This document shows, one piece after another, positions 1-9,836 of a stretch of DNA of 64,000 nucleotides. The DNA lies in the NCBI GenBank assembly GCA_022539475.1, contig VCMS01000281.1, forward strand, positions 1 to 64,000, read 5' to 3'. A program made the position numbers and the translations under genes. This DNA comes from Gracilaria domingensis. Lineage: Eukaryota > Rhodophyta > Florideophyceae > Gracilariales > Gracilariaceae. How positions within the stretch are numbered: the first letter of the stretch is position 1; the number at the start of each line of letters is the position of its first letter. The notes beneath the pieces are model-generated. The model did no database searches and was not told the origin of the DNA. It saw only the letters and a program-made list of their open reading frames with translations.

Positions 1-1
1 G

Positions 2-184
2 ATAAGGTGGCGACATGACAAGGGGAGTGTACCCAAGAATAGGATACAGGTGGATGGAGGTATTGGACTGAGTACTGTGAAAGCAGTAGTGAAGGCCGGT
101 GCAAACATTTCAGTTGCAGGATCTGCCATCTTTGGCTCGAGTAACCCAGCTCATGTCATAGCTGGTTTTCGAAAGGTTGGTTAG
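2..184 (+). CDS. RPE: Ribulose-phosphate 3-epimerase, C-terminal end (partial)
   Basis: The window opens inside a reading frame of 60 codons ending in TAG at 182-184. It contains the family's phosphate-binding signature IQVDGGI, followed by a second stretch reading [13 protein letters not shown]. These are the last two strands of the (beta/alpha)8 barrel of ribulose-5-phosphate 3-epimerase. The enzyme interconverts ribulose 5-phosphate and xylulose 5-phosphate in the pentose phosphate pathway and Calvin cycle. The 5' part lies outside the window, so a plastid or cytosolic location cannot be decided. The frame is too short for routine ORF cut-offs, but the motif spacing is characteristic. Confidence 0.85.
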   Translation: MRWRHDKGSVPKNRIQVDGGIGLSTVKAVVKAGANISVAGSAIFGSSNPAHVIAGFRKVG

Positions 185-257
185 AGATAGTAGCATAAAT
201 TTATTGTTTATTACATTGTTACCTTTACGTGTTATCACGACTATATTCTCCGTCTCC

Positions 258-572
258 ATTGGAGATGTATTTCTCTTGTATGACAACCGGGAAAGGATGT
301 GAGAGAACATAAATATATCCCCAGTGGACGCTGAGAGGGAGGATGAACTACTCTACGTGCTATCATTGTTACCCATCCGGTGTCGAGTGGTGACATATTC
401 TTTTTTTGTCACAACCCACAAAGGATGTGACGGAAGAAGAACATGCCCCCAGTCGAGACAGAGGGTGAGCAACTCTAAGTACAATCACTAGTCCCTAGCT
501 TGCCTCCACTGGCAATATCTTCCTGTTTTGCTATAACCATCGAGTGGGGTTATGGTGGAAGAGAAAAATATC
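258..572. repeat. Three tandem imperfect hairpin units, period about 121-129 bp
   Basis: Three diverged copies of one unit follow the epimerase gene. Each contains an imperfect inverted repeat of about 56 nt: arms near 263-318, 392-447 and 513-571. In each copy the left arm runs from an atat-type start through a T-rich stretch to 'acaacc' or 'ataacc'. The right arm mirrors it from 'ggatgtga' or 'ggttatgg' to 'aacat' or 'atat'. The arms differ between units while pairing is largely kept. The flanks also match between units ('ccccagt.ga..gag'). No gene is seen elsewhere in 185-817. Confidence 0.6.
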
Positions 573-817
573 GCCGGTCGAGGCGAGGTGGGTGGGGACT
601 ATGTGAAGAGGGGACAGAGAGATGGCGCTTAAATAGTGGAAGGTGCGGAGGTGTACAGTGGATGTTTTGGCGGGAAATGGGATGAGGGAAACAGGGACAA
701 TCATGGTGCTGGATATAGCCCGTGTGGTTGGACAGTGGGGGTGGACAGCACAGTTTAGCTCGATTGCACTGTATCGCAGCGGAAACTTCGATCCAACTAC
801 TACTTCTTCTTCTGAAT

Positions 818-1747
818 ATGTCGAACGGATACGTGAAGGATGAGGAGCTGTGGGTGCTGTTGGAGGGGAAGGAGGTACCGCAGACGCCGTCACCAAAGCG
901 GGAAGAGGACGTGATTACGGCGGCTGGTCGGATGTCGCAGAAGAAGGAAGTGGCTGAGGAAGGAAAGAAGTGTGAGGCGAGGAGAGGGGATGGTGATGAG
1001 GTGGAGAAGGGGGTAGAATTGGAGGTGGAGGGGGTCGCAATGGAGAGAAGGGGTGCGGTGCATCTGAGTCAGTTAGAGGTTGGAGACCAGATAGAGAGTG
1101 GGGGCGGAGAGGGTGACAGGGAGATGCGGTTTGTGGGGGAGATGAAGGCGAGGGTGGGGATGTTGGGGTTGGTGATGAAGGAGCAACTGGACGATGGAAT
1201 TGTGGAGATTGTAACGGAAATGGGCGGTGTGGTGCTGAGTGGGGGTGGTAGTGGTGTTTCGGTTGAGGCGATTTCGAGCTTGCGGAATTCGTTGTCGGTA
1301 TTGGGAGTGGAGATGAGAAATCATGTGTATGGGATAGTGGAGTGTGCGGGAAGGGAGGTTGGAGAGTTGCGGGAGGAGAATAGGGTTCTGAACGAGAGGT
1401 TGGACGTGCTGGAGAAGGAGGTGAAGGAGCTGTGCAAGAGGCAAAGATTGGTGGAAGAGGAGAGGGTGAAAGGAGGTGTGGAGGGAAAGACGGAGAAGGG
1501 AAGTGTGGGAAGGGTGGCGGTGCAGAAGGGGTCTCCTGTGACACCGAAGACAAAGGGTGGTGGGGTTGGGGATGGGAAGAGCCGTCTGAAGAAGAGGCGT
1601 AAGGAGATGAAGAAGGTGGTGGAGGAGGTGCCGCGGGAGGGAGTGGGAGCTCCGGTGGTGACTGGGTTTAGGAGTGCGGCGGAGGTAGCGCGGACTGCGA
1701 AGGGGATTCTGAGGGGACAGGAGGAGAGAAGGATGGGAGGGATTTGA
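818..1747 (+). CDS. Glu/Lys-rich coiled-coil protein with basic tail, unknown function
   Basis: A 309-aa protein starting MSNGYVKDEEL. An upstream in-frame extension to 722 exists, but 818 is the likelier start. The first 100 residues are acidic and mixed-charge. The centre, with ELREENRVLNERLDVLEK, is a leucine-zipper-like coiled coil. The C-terminal third is strongly basic (KSRLKKRRKEMKK) and looks nucleic-acid binding. The coding strand is unusually G-rich. It shares the order acidic start, coiled coil, short SPVTP/TPVTP motif, Lys/Arg tail with the ORF at 56688-57341, so the two may be diverged members of one mobile-element family. No catalytic motif is visible and I do not recognise the family. 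A GA-rich chance ORF is possible but less likely given the clear heptads. Confidence 0.5.
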   Translation: MSNGYVKDEELWVLLEGKEVPQTPSPKREEDVITAAGRMSQKKEVAEEGKKCEARRGDGDEVEKGVELEVEGVAMERRGAVHLSQLEVGDQIESGGGEGDREMRFVGEMKARVGMLGLVMKEQLDDGIVEIVTEMGGVVLSGGGSGVSVEAISSLRNSLSVLGVEMRNHVYGIVECAGREVGELREENRVLNERLDVLEKEVKELCKRQRLVEEERVKGGVEGKTEKGSVGRVAVQKGSPVTPKTKGGGVGDGKSRLKKRRKEMKKVVEEVPREGVGAPVVTGFRSAAEVARTAKGILRGQEERRMGGI

Positions 1748-2157
1748 AGCCGTTTTGGGGCGAGGCGGGTATACGAGAAGGGGGAGAGTTGTGCACCTGA
1801 CTTCTACAAAATGAACGCGTGATGGGCGAGAAATGGGTAAATAGCGGGGGTGGTGTGGACTGGGAAGAAGTGATGGGATGATTGAGGTGGGATGAGTTGC
1901 GATTGGCATTGCAACATGGGAGAAAATGGAAACGCAAACTAGCACGAGTGCAGTTTTGAGAGAGGGTCGCGGAAAAGAGTGAATGGGGTGGTGCGGCGAA
2001 GTAGAACCTCTACAAAAACTAGGGGACCCAAGCACTAAACTGCGCGAAATGGAATTTAATATTCCAAAATTTCTTAATTTTTTGAGTGCCAGCCTCTGCT
2101 ACCCCCTCGCGCGCCCCAAATAGCCCCAAAACTAGCTTAGTTTCCAAAGCGAACAGA
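1748..2157. other. Intergenic, no gene seen
   Basis: About 400 bases between the coiled-coil ORF and the 3' end of the KDZ-type transposase. It ends in an AT-rich stretch (2041-2090). No terminal inverted repeat for the transposon could be fixed by eye. Confidence 0.4.
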
Positions 2158-4546
2158 CTATATTCCACTTTGCAGAACACAGACGATCAGAGCATCGATC
2201 TGATTTAAAACTGTGGATCTGTTATTCTGCCCATGAGAAAGCTGGGCTTGTTGATTGCTATTCTGTTCGTCTGCCTCACTCGTTTTCGAAATGGGTTTTC
2301 GAGATAACAATAATAATGGAAGCGCTTCACTGGTAGGAAACAAACCTTCATTACCAACAGACGCTCTTGCTGCCAACAGTTGTGGTGCAATACTAACACG
2401 GTTATGATTTGTTGCTCTATAGGCCGCTTTCGTTGCCTTGTGCATACTTTCGTTCGTGTCCGTTGCCCCACGCCTTATGCATCCAAAATTGAGAATATGG
2501 GTACCAACGTGTCGCATCAAGCGATGTATCTTTGTGTTAGGCTTCATCTTTAGATGTCTGCAAAGCATTTGGCCTAGTTCAAAGCATTCAAATTGGAGCT
2601 CTTCTATGTCCTCTCTCGTTCGAAAACGCTTCCTGGGATCCAGATTCATACCCATCAATTTTCTTTGAACACTTGACGTTTTCAACGCAGTCTGAACAAG
2701 CATGTCTTCATCAGGGTTTACAAACTGTGCTATGCCCATAAAGGCGTACCAAATGAATGGGCAGAGCTCTCTTCTTATTCTTCCAGACATCCCAGCTTGT
2801 TTTTCCCCTGGACCTGAAACAAATGGTGCAATGCGAGGAAGTCTTGATGCTCTTGGGGCATCTAGAATTCTCTGGTTGGCAATTATTGCAACTTGGGCTG
2901 CAGAAAAGGGGCAGTCGCGACTACTTCCGAGAATCTCGCAGGCGCCATCAGATAGGGCTCGAAAAGGACCGAGGTCCAGAACATGTAATGTGTCGAAGCC
3001 AATAGACTCGTACAAAGCAAACGGCGCTGTGCCGAGGCCATGGAATGCGGCAAGGGCGGGCGGAAACTCTTGTGCACTCACTGAAATCAGCTCTTGCCGT
3101 GCAGATCTCACAGCATCCTTGTAATGCTTGTCTTGAGTTCTATAATTTTGCCGAGGCTCTCTTGCTTTCAACCCGAGAAGAAGTTGGTTTCTTACTATCT
3201 GCGAGACATTGCGAGCAGGTGCACCTTCAGGGCTCATTTGTATTTTCATAACCTCACCACTTTGCTCAGCGCCTTTATCAGCAACAGAGGTGCTCCAACT
3301 CGCATTCGAAACCTTTTCTGGGACTCGAGAAGGCATTTTGCATAAGCTGCAGTCTTTAAAACTATCAGCGCTTTTAAGCGCAAAGAAAGCCCTTTCCTGT
3401 GGTTGATCAGCGACAATCATGCCAACACGGGGAAAGAGCAGACCGCGTTCAAAGGGGACCCCAACTGAAGACGCTCTAATCACATCTCGTAGGGCAATGA
3501 ACAGAAATCTCTGAAACAGGTGAAGCCGTTCTCGCTTTAGCTCTACTTTCGAACATTCCTTTCCATGCGTATCTATACAGGGAGCTATTCCGATCTCGTG
3601 CCACTCTGTGGAGCGCCCGCGAATGTTTGAGAAGCGAACACGCATCGTATTCGCACTTTGTGATCCGGACTTTGACAGAGTCGTCCCGTCACAGTACAGA
3701 TCGATGAGTACCACGCGAGCATTTCGTTGATCTCGGTGTTGCAAGTGATATCTCATCATTGCATTGGAATCCCATGGTGCGGAGAAAACTCTTTGTCTTA
3801 GATCATCATGAGATAATGTGAACGATTGCAATGCGCTTAAACCTCCAGCAGCTTTCAACTCATTCATCATTAGATCGAAAGCAGAGCGAAACACGCCCGT
3901 GTAATTGTCTCCAAGTGGAGAAGATATTTTAGTGCCCTGCCATCCTTCTCGCACAACAGCAGCTTTTCTTGCCTTCTCTACTAGATTGCAGAAGAGAACT
4001 GCCGTCGGGAACTGGTTGGTGACGAACCGAAACTGCTGGGGAACACGTAATTCGAGGCTGCTTACAAGATCCCACTCGGAAGCTATTTCTCCAGACGACA
4101 TTTGATTGTTCGTGCAGTGGTTGAGCAAATCTTTGCACGATTCATTTAAGGAGGTAAGCAGCAATTGTTCATCTAGCTTTCGATTGTATAGTGGTTCTGA
4201 TCGATCTTCAAAACTGTCGTAGAATTGGAACACATCATTCGAGACATCTTCACCAACCGCAACAGAACTTTCGTAGTGATCAACAAATCTTTCAGTATTT
4301 GCACCACCGTCTTGTACTGCAGGAGAAGACGCTAAGGGAGAGAAATATTCTTCGTCCGAATCACCACCCCAAGCATGAGAGCTTCTTCCATTTTCCGGCT
4401 CTGTTTGACTTAAGACGTCATGAGCAACGTCTCCCTGAGTCACACTAAGGGTTGAACGTGTGGCGCTTCGGATGACATTTCTTGAAATGGCGGTGAAGGT
4501 TTAATTTGTTTGCGAACGATCGACTGCATATACCGCACTTCAACAT
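2158..4546 (-). CDS. KDZ/Plavaka-family transposase with N-terminal C2H2 zinc finger (one frame break)
   Basis: The main open frame (4500 to 2158) reads like a Plavaka-type DDE transposase. The first acidic residue lies in VLIDLYCDGTTLSKSG (near 3685), followed by a 'FSNIRG' strand. A 'D..LHVLDLGPF' segment lies near 2990. The terminal K-H-x-L-x-x-H helix leads to 'TDTNESMHK', with the probable catalytic Glu near 2450. A Cys pair (CSLCKMPSR) sits between them, as in the family. That frame has no ATG near its start. One nucleotide out of frame, ATG at 4546 opens a C2H2 finger (CGICSRSF, then His and Cys/His at the end), which is the usual N-terminus of Plavaka proteins. A one-base frame break near 4445-4460 therefore separates finger from catalytic core. 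The element may be recently inactivated. Confidence 0.75.
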
Positions 4547-4888
4547 CCGGGAATGCGTGCGGTACGTTTACCGGCCGGACAAAACCCAGAGACGGAATTG
4601 AATCCCAAACTAACAGTACTTTGCAATATGTCTAACTTTTGGATCTTCTCCAATAGAATCGCATACCATTTGTTCTCAACAGCGCAGGAGCTGTTGTGTC
4701 GTGAAGCGCAAAGTCTGCTAAACTCATGATCCATATGAAACGAAAGTTCGGTGAGAAGAACATTTTGTTTCGCATTCTCATGAGAAGAGAAACCGGCGCT
4801 GTTTGACAAAGTCGTTCAGACTTCTCTCACACCAAACTGAAGAAGAGCATTACCAGTGCGTTTGACCCCGATTATTTCTTAAACCGTA

Positions 4889-6803
4889 ATGACTCGCAAG
4901 CGCGTTGAGACCGTTACTCAAAGAGCCTCACAAGCTCGGAGAACAGGATTTCAGCAATCACCGAGTCAGTCTCAACGAAACAGGAGCGAACCCAATAATC
5001 TTACAGTCCGTGGTGCTTCTTTGAGAGGACCTCAGAACTCTCAGAATACGACACCCACAGCCTCAACGAACAGGGCTAGAGATGATCAAGGAATTCGAGC
5101 AACACTGTCTCGTACTATTCATGAAGACGATCTCCCAGTACTTTCCTCCTTTCGACACGCTCGTCAACATGGTTCTCGTCTGGGTATTGAACAGATTCAA
5201 AACGTAACCGGAGTTGACGGGGAGCGAGGCAATGTTAGGCAGTGTCCTCCTGACGCAGCTCAAGAACATGTAAGTGGGTGCAGGACTCTTTCAGAAGAAC
5301 CCCGACAACCGCAGAGTGGAAATGTTTCGAGGCAACCACCCACAGTGGTAAGGCGATCCGCTATTGTAGATGCAATTGAGAGCTTTTCAAAGACAAACCG
5401 GGAGCACCTTTCAAAGATTTACGAAACTTTGGACATCTTCTGCAACTTATCCAGGCAGAGTTCAAACCGGTATATCAACGAAATATCACAGCTTCGAGTT
5501 GAGTTGCAACAGTTGAAAGAAGAAACAAACCGAAACGTCAACAAAGGGTTTCAAGCCATTTTGAATAAGTTAGAAAAACCTTTAAGCTCTCCAACAGGAA
5601 ACAACACAGGAGCAGAAAAACTTCAAATGGTACGTTTAATAACTTTCGTGTTAGATTCGCGATGCGAACTTATCTAACGTTTTCAAATATTCTCGTTATG
5701 TGTAAGGATGCCGAGGCTTTATATGTACGTTGTTCATTATTGAATTGCAGTAACGACCACCAACTATCGCATGTCATTCTTACTTCTTCTTTTATATAGA
5801 AATACGTTCGATACCATTGCTGTCTGGAATTCCTCGACCCAAGCAAGGGCTCAAAGATGTTCGCAATATACGAGAGTTCCTCTCTTTCTGGAAGCGAGGA
5901 AGCACATGGTTCTGTACTGTTCGATGGGGCGGCAGCAATTGTCGGTGAGGCGAACGTAACTGAATTTCTACAAAGAACTGTTGAGGTGAAGAAGAAGAAA
6001 GAAAATGTTTCTGTTTTGGTAGGTGCGTTCGCAGACAGGGGACAAAGTCGGGCTCACGAAAACATTCGAAAGAATATGGTAAGTTGCGCTGTAAAGCGAA
6101 AACTTCTAACATTCTACGTGATGATACTGACGTGGTACCAAAGTTTTCTGCCTTTTGTGGCGCTACCTCTTATGAATGTCCATTGAATCCACGCTCCGCA
6201 TCTTCTATTGAAGCGAGGAAGCTCTATGCCCGAGATCTTTTCAACGAAGGTACACATCGTGTTGACAATTCTTTCAAGGAAGCCTGTAAAGCTGCCTGTT
6301 TTGCTGCGCGTTTTGAAGCAGTAGCAACAGCTCAGTCCTCAAAAGCAAACCTCACAGGACATGTTTTGTTCCACGACCTTCCCAATTTGGATGACCTCTA
6401 TCAATCTACGGAATCTGCTCAAATAAGTTTGTTTTCGTTGGCATTTGTATCCATTAAGGTAGGTTAATCTACAGGGGATTGTACTTCAATAATTATACTA
6501 ACACTTCTATATCTCATATAAACGCAAAATGTGAGACTGCAGGTATCTAAGTCATTGCAGATGCTTGCTGGTCTGAGAGGGAGTGGAATCAATAAATCTC
6601 ATGCACCGTTTTGGGCGCGTGAGGTTCTTGCCTTGTATACAGCAGCGTCTTCCATTGAGTCAAGTAATCAAGAAGAAAACGAAATCTTTCTTGATGATAA
6701 TGGTGGTGTCGGATCAGGTTTGTGCATGCTTGAAGCTGTTGAGACTAATCATGAGCTCTCCGATAGTACGAAGAAACAAATGGATTCATTGACGAAGATG
6801 TAG
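4889..6803 (+). CDS. Spliced partner gene of the KDZ-like element, unknown function
   Basis: Exon 1 (4889-5629) encodes a basic, Gln/Ser-rich start and a coiled coil (INEISQLRVELQQLKEE) and ends at donor GTACGT. The middle is uncertain. A coding block running to about 5944 includes REFLSFWKRGSTWFCTVRW; its 5' junction lies near 5706-5800 and may involve a small exon. It ends before GTGAGG. An acceptor after TTTTGGTAG (6022) reopens a frame in phase with the next block, 6023-6458. A further intron (donor GTAGGT, branch site TACTAAC at 6496-6502) leads to the last exon, 6543-6803. The middle block is Cys/Arg-rich and may bind DNA, with faint resemblance to GCR1_C-type domains. It faces the transposase across a shared promoter gap, so an accessory role in transposition is inferred. 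I do not recognise the family. Confidence 0.5.
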
Positions 6804-8445
6804 GGTAAAGAGGTATATCGTAAAGAAGTGAATGCGTATCTAGCTTTTGTGCTCGTATTATTGTAATCCTATTTTACGCCATTTGGAATTGTTTTGACAT
6901 ATCTTACGTTCTCCAATTGTGGGTAATCCATTACATGACTTTTGCTAAAGAAAAGTCTCATTGGCACGTACAAAGTTGCATGTACAAGATGCGGAAAGGT
7001 GCACTTCTACGGGGCGTACATCAGACATGGTATGCTACCATGCCAAGATATGGTGCGCTATCGTGTCGACCACCTCTCGACGACACGTGCCAATTTGGCT
7101 TTTTTGGAGCCAGTTCTGTGTGTCTGGGAACAACGAAGTAAGCGCTGATGATGGGGTTATCATGAGCTGATTATATAAACTGTGTTGCCGATTGTTTCTT
7201 GATGTTCTCTGTTTGTGCGGATTGCAGTTTGGTTGCAGGTCGCAACTAAAATTGCAATCTGATTGCAGGACGCAGCTGAAATTGCAATTGCGATTGTGAC
7301 GGAAGTCGATAATTGCAATCGGGATTGGGATCTTAAGGGGAGATTGCAATCGGCTGCAATCTGATTGAACCAACCCCTGATTCAGCGCGAGGCAAGAATG
7401 GCGAAAGTCGTGCTAGCGCAGTTTTTCAAACGAACAAGTTTCAACGCTCCATCTGGTGGCTTATGCCTTCTTCTTCAATGTGGACAACAACCTCTAATTC
7501 CTAAGTTGTAGTAAAACTTCTACAGGAAGTTTTCTCTCTTTAGGAAGGCCAACAGTCTTTGCGGATATTGTCTAATCAGCTCGGGGAGGCTAAGATTTTG
7601 CTTTGCAGCTATCTGGTGGCTACATACTTCATCAAGAAAAACTTACAGTGCGATTGTGGTGTAGGTGTGCACAAGGATGTCAAGCACGTGCTGTTCAATG
7701 TCCGCTCACAAACACATAACGTAGATACGAACTACCCACAGTTAGCCAAAGATAAGACTTAACAATGATAGACATGACAAAGCAATGGCCGCCAAAAGTT
7801 TTTGGCCTTCTTTCTTCTTTCTTTATTGGAGATTTTTGGCCTTCAGTAGGAGAGAGAGTTGCATAATATCATAATATTATTATGATGATTAGTGGAAGGA
7901 GCTCTCCAGCTACGTCGAAATAAGGGGTATCCTTCTATCCTGATAGCCCTACCAAGGGTAAAATGAATGAAGCGGTAAAGGACCATACAAGGGAGGAAGA
8001 AAGCTTGCGGGTCGAGAAATGCTAGCTCTTTTGCCTGTAACGAAGCCAACCATTCGTGATCACATTCGAAGATACAGTATAATCGGTCATTACGCCTTCC
8101 TTGGTAGCAATACGCGTATCTGAAAAATTTCAGGTACAAAGGTACAGGCGTCCTGATCCGGTTCGTAATCGTTCTCAGATAACCGAATACATGTGATCTC
8201 AAACAGAGCAACCAAATTTGTTTTCACTCCATTTCACTTCCTCGCGCACGGGAGTGCATCAGGAGATTAACTTGACACGACCATCACTGTTGACTAAACT
8301 TTGGGATATCGCTGGTAATAAGATTACAGCCTGTTGACGGTGCTGATTAGTAATTGGCGTACACCCAGAGTCCGATTGGCTTGCTGACGTGCTTTGTACT
8401 TTCTAAACTTGCAAATACTACTGATCAACCAAGTTTTTTTCCTTA
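6804..8445. other. Intergenic, repeat-bearing, no gene seen
   Basis: 1.6 kb of AT-leaning DNA between the transposon genes and the plastid-type gene. It holds short dyads near 7025-7100 ('cgtgtcg' with 'cgacacg') and the ATTGCA array listed separately. The short open frames here show no family motif. Confidence 0.4.
7220..7372. repeat. ATTGCAAT array, about 31-bp period, five units
   Basis: ATTGCA starts at 7221, 7251, 7281, 7312 and 7343, a spacing of 30, 30, 31 and 31 bp. Further copies lie at 7262 and, inverted, near 7355. In three units the core is 'aattgcaat', a palindrome. A regular array of palindromic 8-mers next to a transposon suggests a protein-binding subterminal repeat, though this is inference. 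Confidence 0.65.
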
Positions 8446-9687
8446 ATGCGTCAGGGATTTATTGTCCCTTTGGCGTTAAGCTCCAACTCCCATGCTTTGG
8501 GGAACACAGCGAAGCAATCAAGGCATCGTCGGGCCCGTCGTATCCCGAAGAAAGTTCAGGCTGCTCGTTCAGATGTCCTTGAACAAGTCTCTGAGGCGGT
8601 TCGGCTGTGGCAGATTCGAACAAACACCCCTCCAAATTGGATGCCAACCAGTTCTATCGTGCGGCGTTGCGAAGTAGCCAAGGAGTTGCATCTCAATACT
8701 CTAATCACAAAGGCCGGAGGTTATCGCCAGGTTCAACATCAACTCAACCTTCAGCCTCCTATTTCTGCGGCGCAGAACTATCAAGAGCGAGAGGTAAGGA
8801 AAATGGCGTTCTTGTTACGTTCAGCATGTGAGGCAAACGGATTTCCCCCTCCAGAAGATCATTTTCCAACTCGACATCAGATTAGGCGCATGGCGCCGAT
8901 TCTTGCAAATCGAATTGCCTCGTTTCCAGGTCGGAGGGGTTATGGAAAGCTTGCTGAGTATATAAAGAACAATTCCTCTATGCTAGCTAGTCAGCTTTCC
9001 GAGTCAAACGAACCCCAAAGGGACATGCACGCGTGGGGGGTTTGGACTTCAACAGATTTTATTCTGTACAAACTCAAACAGTACCAGAGCCATTCGCGGA
9101 TTATGCCTCGACTTTGTTCTCTTCCAAGTAGCATTGCTTGTGCAGTTCAGCGAAAAGGCGGAGCGGCGCTGTTTGCACGAGAGCAGAACATGCTCCTTGA
9201 GAAGGATGTGGACAAGATGTCCAGATATGCGTCATTAGTGAGATGGCTTGACAATATGGTTGCAGTTGACTCTCCAGAACTTCAGTATATTGACATGATA
9301 CGCCTACAGTCAGAAAACCCACCTCCGTTTCCATCATCCCGGGAGATACACAAGTGGGAAATGGAAGCGAATTTGGCAAGGTGTGGGGGAAGGCGGTATC
9401 TTGCCCTTCGTCTCGGTTTTGCCCCGGAATGCGCCATGAAGGGCCTCCGAATGGGGCCGTTCTCCGTGCGTTTGGCAGCAGACCTTCTCGAATTCGCACT
9501 CTGCGAAGTGCTCGTCTCGGTTGATGGCAACCTTGCAATGCCGTCTATCAGCTACCTCCAGGAGAAAGGGAAGCTTGACCTAGCGATTGCAACTCAGATG
9601 TTTGGAGGAGAGGATGTTGTAGGACGACGGATTGGCCTAGTTCCTCAAATAACCTCGTGTGACGATATAGAGAGTGTTATCTTATGA
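8446..9687 (+). CDS. Putative plastid protein with MP..L...GG...V...LGL helical repeats
   Basis: A 413-aa single-exon protein. The N-terminus (MRQGFIVPLALSSNSHALG, then RRARR) is rich in Ser, Arg and hydrophobic residues with an early Phe, compatible with a plastid transit peptide. At least three short repeats follow a pattern common in algal and plant organelle proteins: Met-Pro, about 10 residues, Leu, then Gly-Gly, then a hydrophobic end resembling Val-Ala-x-x-Leu-Gly-Leu. Examples are MPTSSIVRR..AGGYRQVQ..LNL, FPTRHQIRRM..YGKLAEYI and MPSISYLQEKGKLDLAIATQMFGG..VVGRRIGLV. The function of this repeat is unknown; nucleic-acid binding in the organelle is a reasonable guess. An isolated host gene between the transposon and the dense gene block. 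Confidence 0.55.
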   Translation: MRQGFIVPLALSSNSHALGNTAKQSRHRRARRIPKKVQAARSDVLEQVSEAVRLWQIRTNTPPNWMPTSSIVRRCEVAKELHLNTLITKAGGYRQVQHQLNLQPPISAAQNYQEREVRKMAFLLRSACEANGFPPPEDHFPTRHQIRRMAPILANRIASFPGRRGYGKLAEYIKNNSSMLASQLSESNEPQRDMHAWGVWTSTDFILYKLKQYQSHSRIMPRLCSLPSSIACAVQRKGGAALFAREQNMLLEKDVDKMSRYASLVRWLDNMVAVDSPELQYIDMIRLQSENPPPFPSSREIHKWEMEANLARCGGRRYLALRLGFAPECAMKGLRMGPFSVRLAADLLEFALCEVLVSVDGNLAMPSISYLQEKGKLDLAIATQMFGGEDVVGRRIGLVPQITSCDDIESVIL

Positions 9688-9836
9688 AACTTGAATACCC
9701 AAGCTCCTTGGGAGATGATCGCTCGAGGAGGACGGAAAAAATATTCCCGTCTTCACAACGTGGTAATGTAGATACGTGTCAAAAAGGAATAGTTACGCAT
9801 CCACCGTGGGATCCTTGATATAGTTTACGAGAGTGC

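Larger units (their letters stand above)
2158..6803. mobile_element. KDZ/Plavaka-like DNA transposon: transposase plus divergent spliced gene
   Basis: A transposase gene on the minus strand and an intron-containing gene on the plus strand are transcribed divergently from a gap of about 340 bp. Both differ from the single-exon host genes around them. The coordinates cover only the two genes; inverted repeats and target-site duplications were not found by eye. The ATTGCA array at 7220-7372 may be a subterminal repeat of the same element. Confidence 0.55.

Noticed and set aside
1073-2035. 320-codon minus-strand frame, Pro/His/Ser-rich
   Set aside because: Shadow of the G-rich coiled-coil ORF; low complexity without motif.
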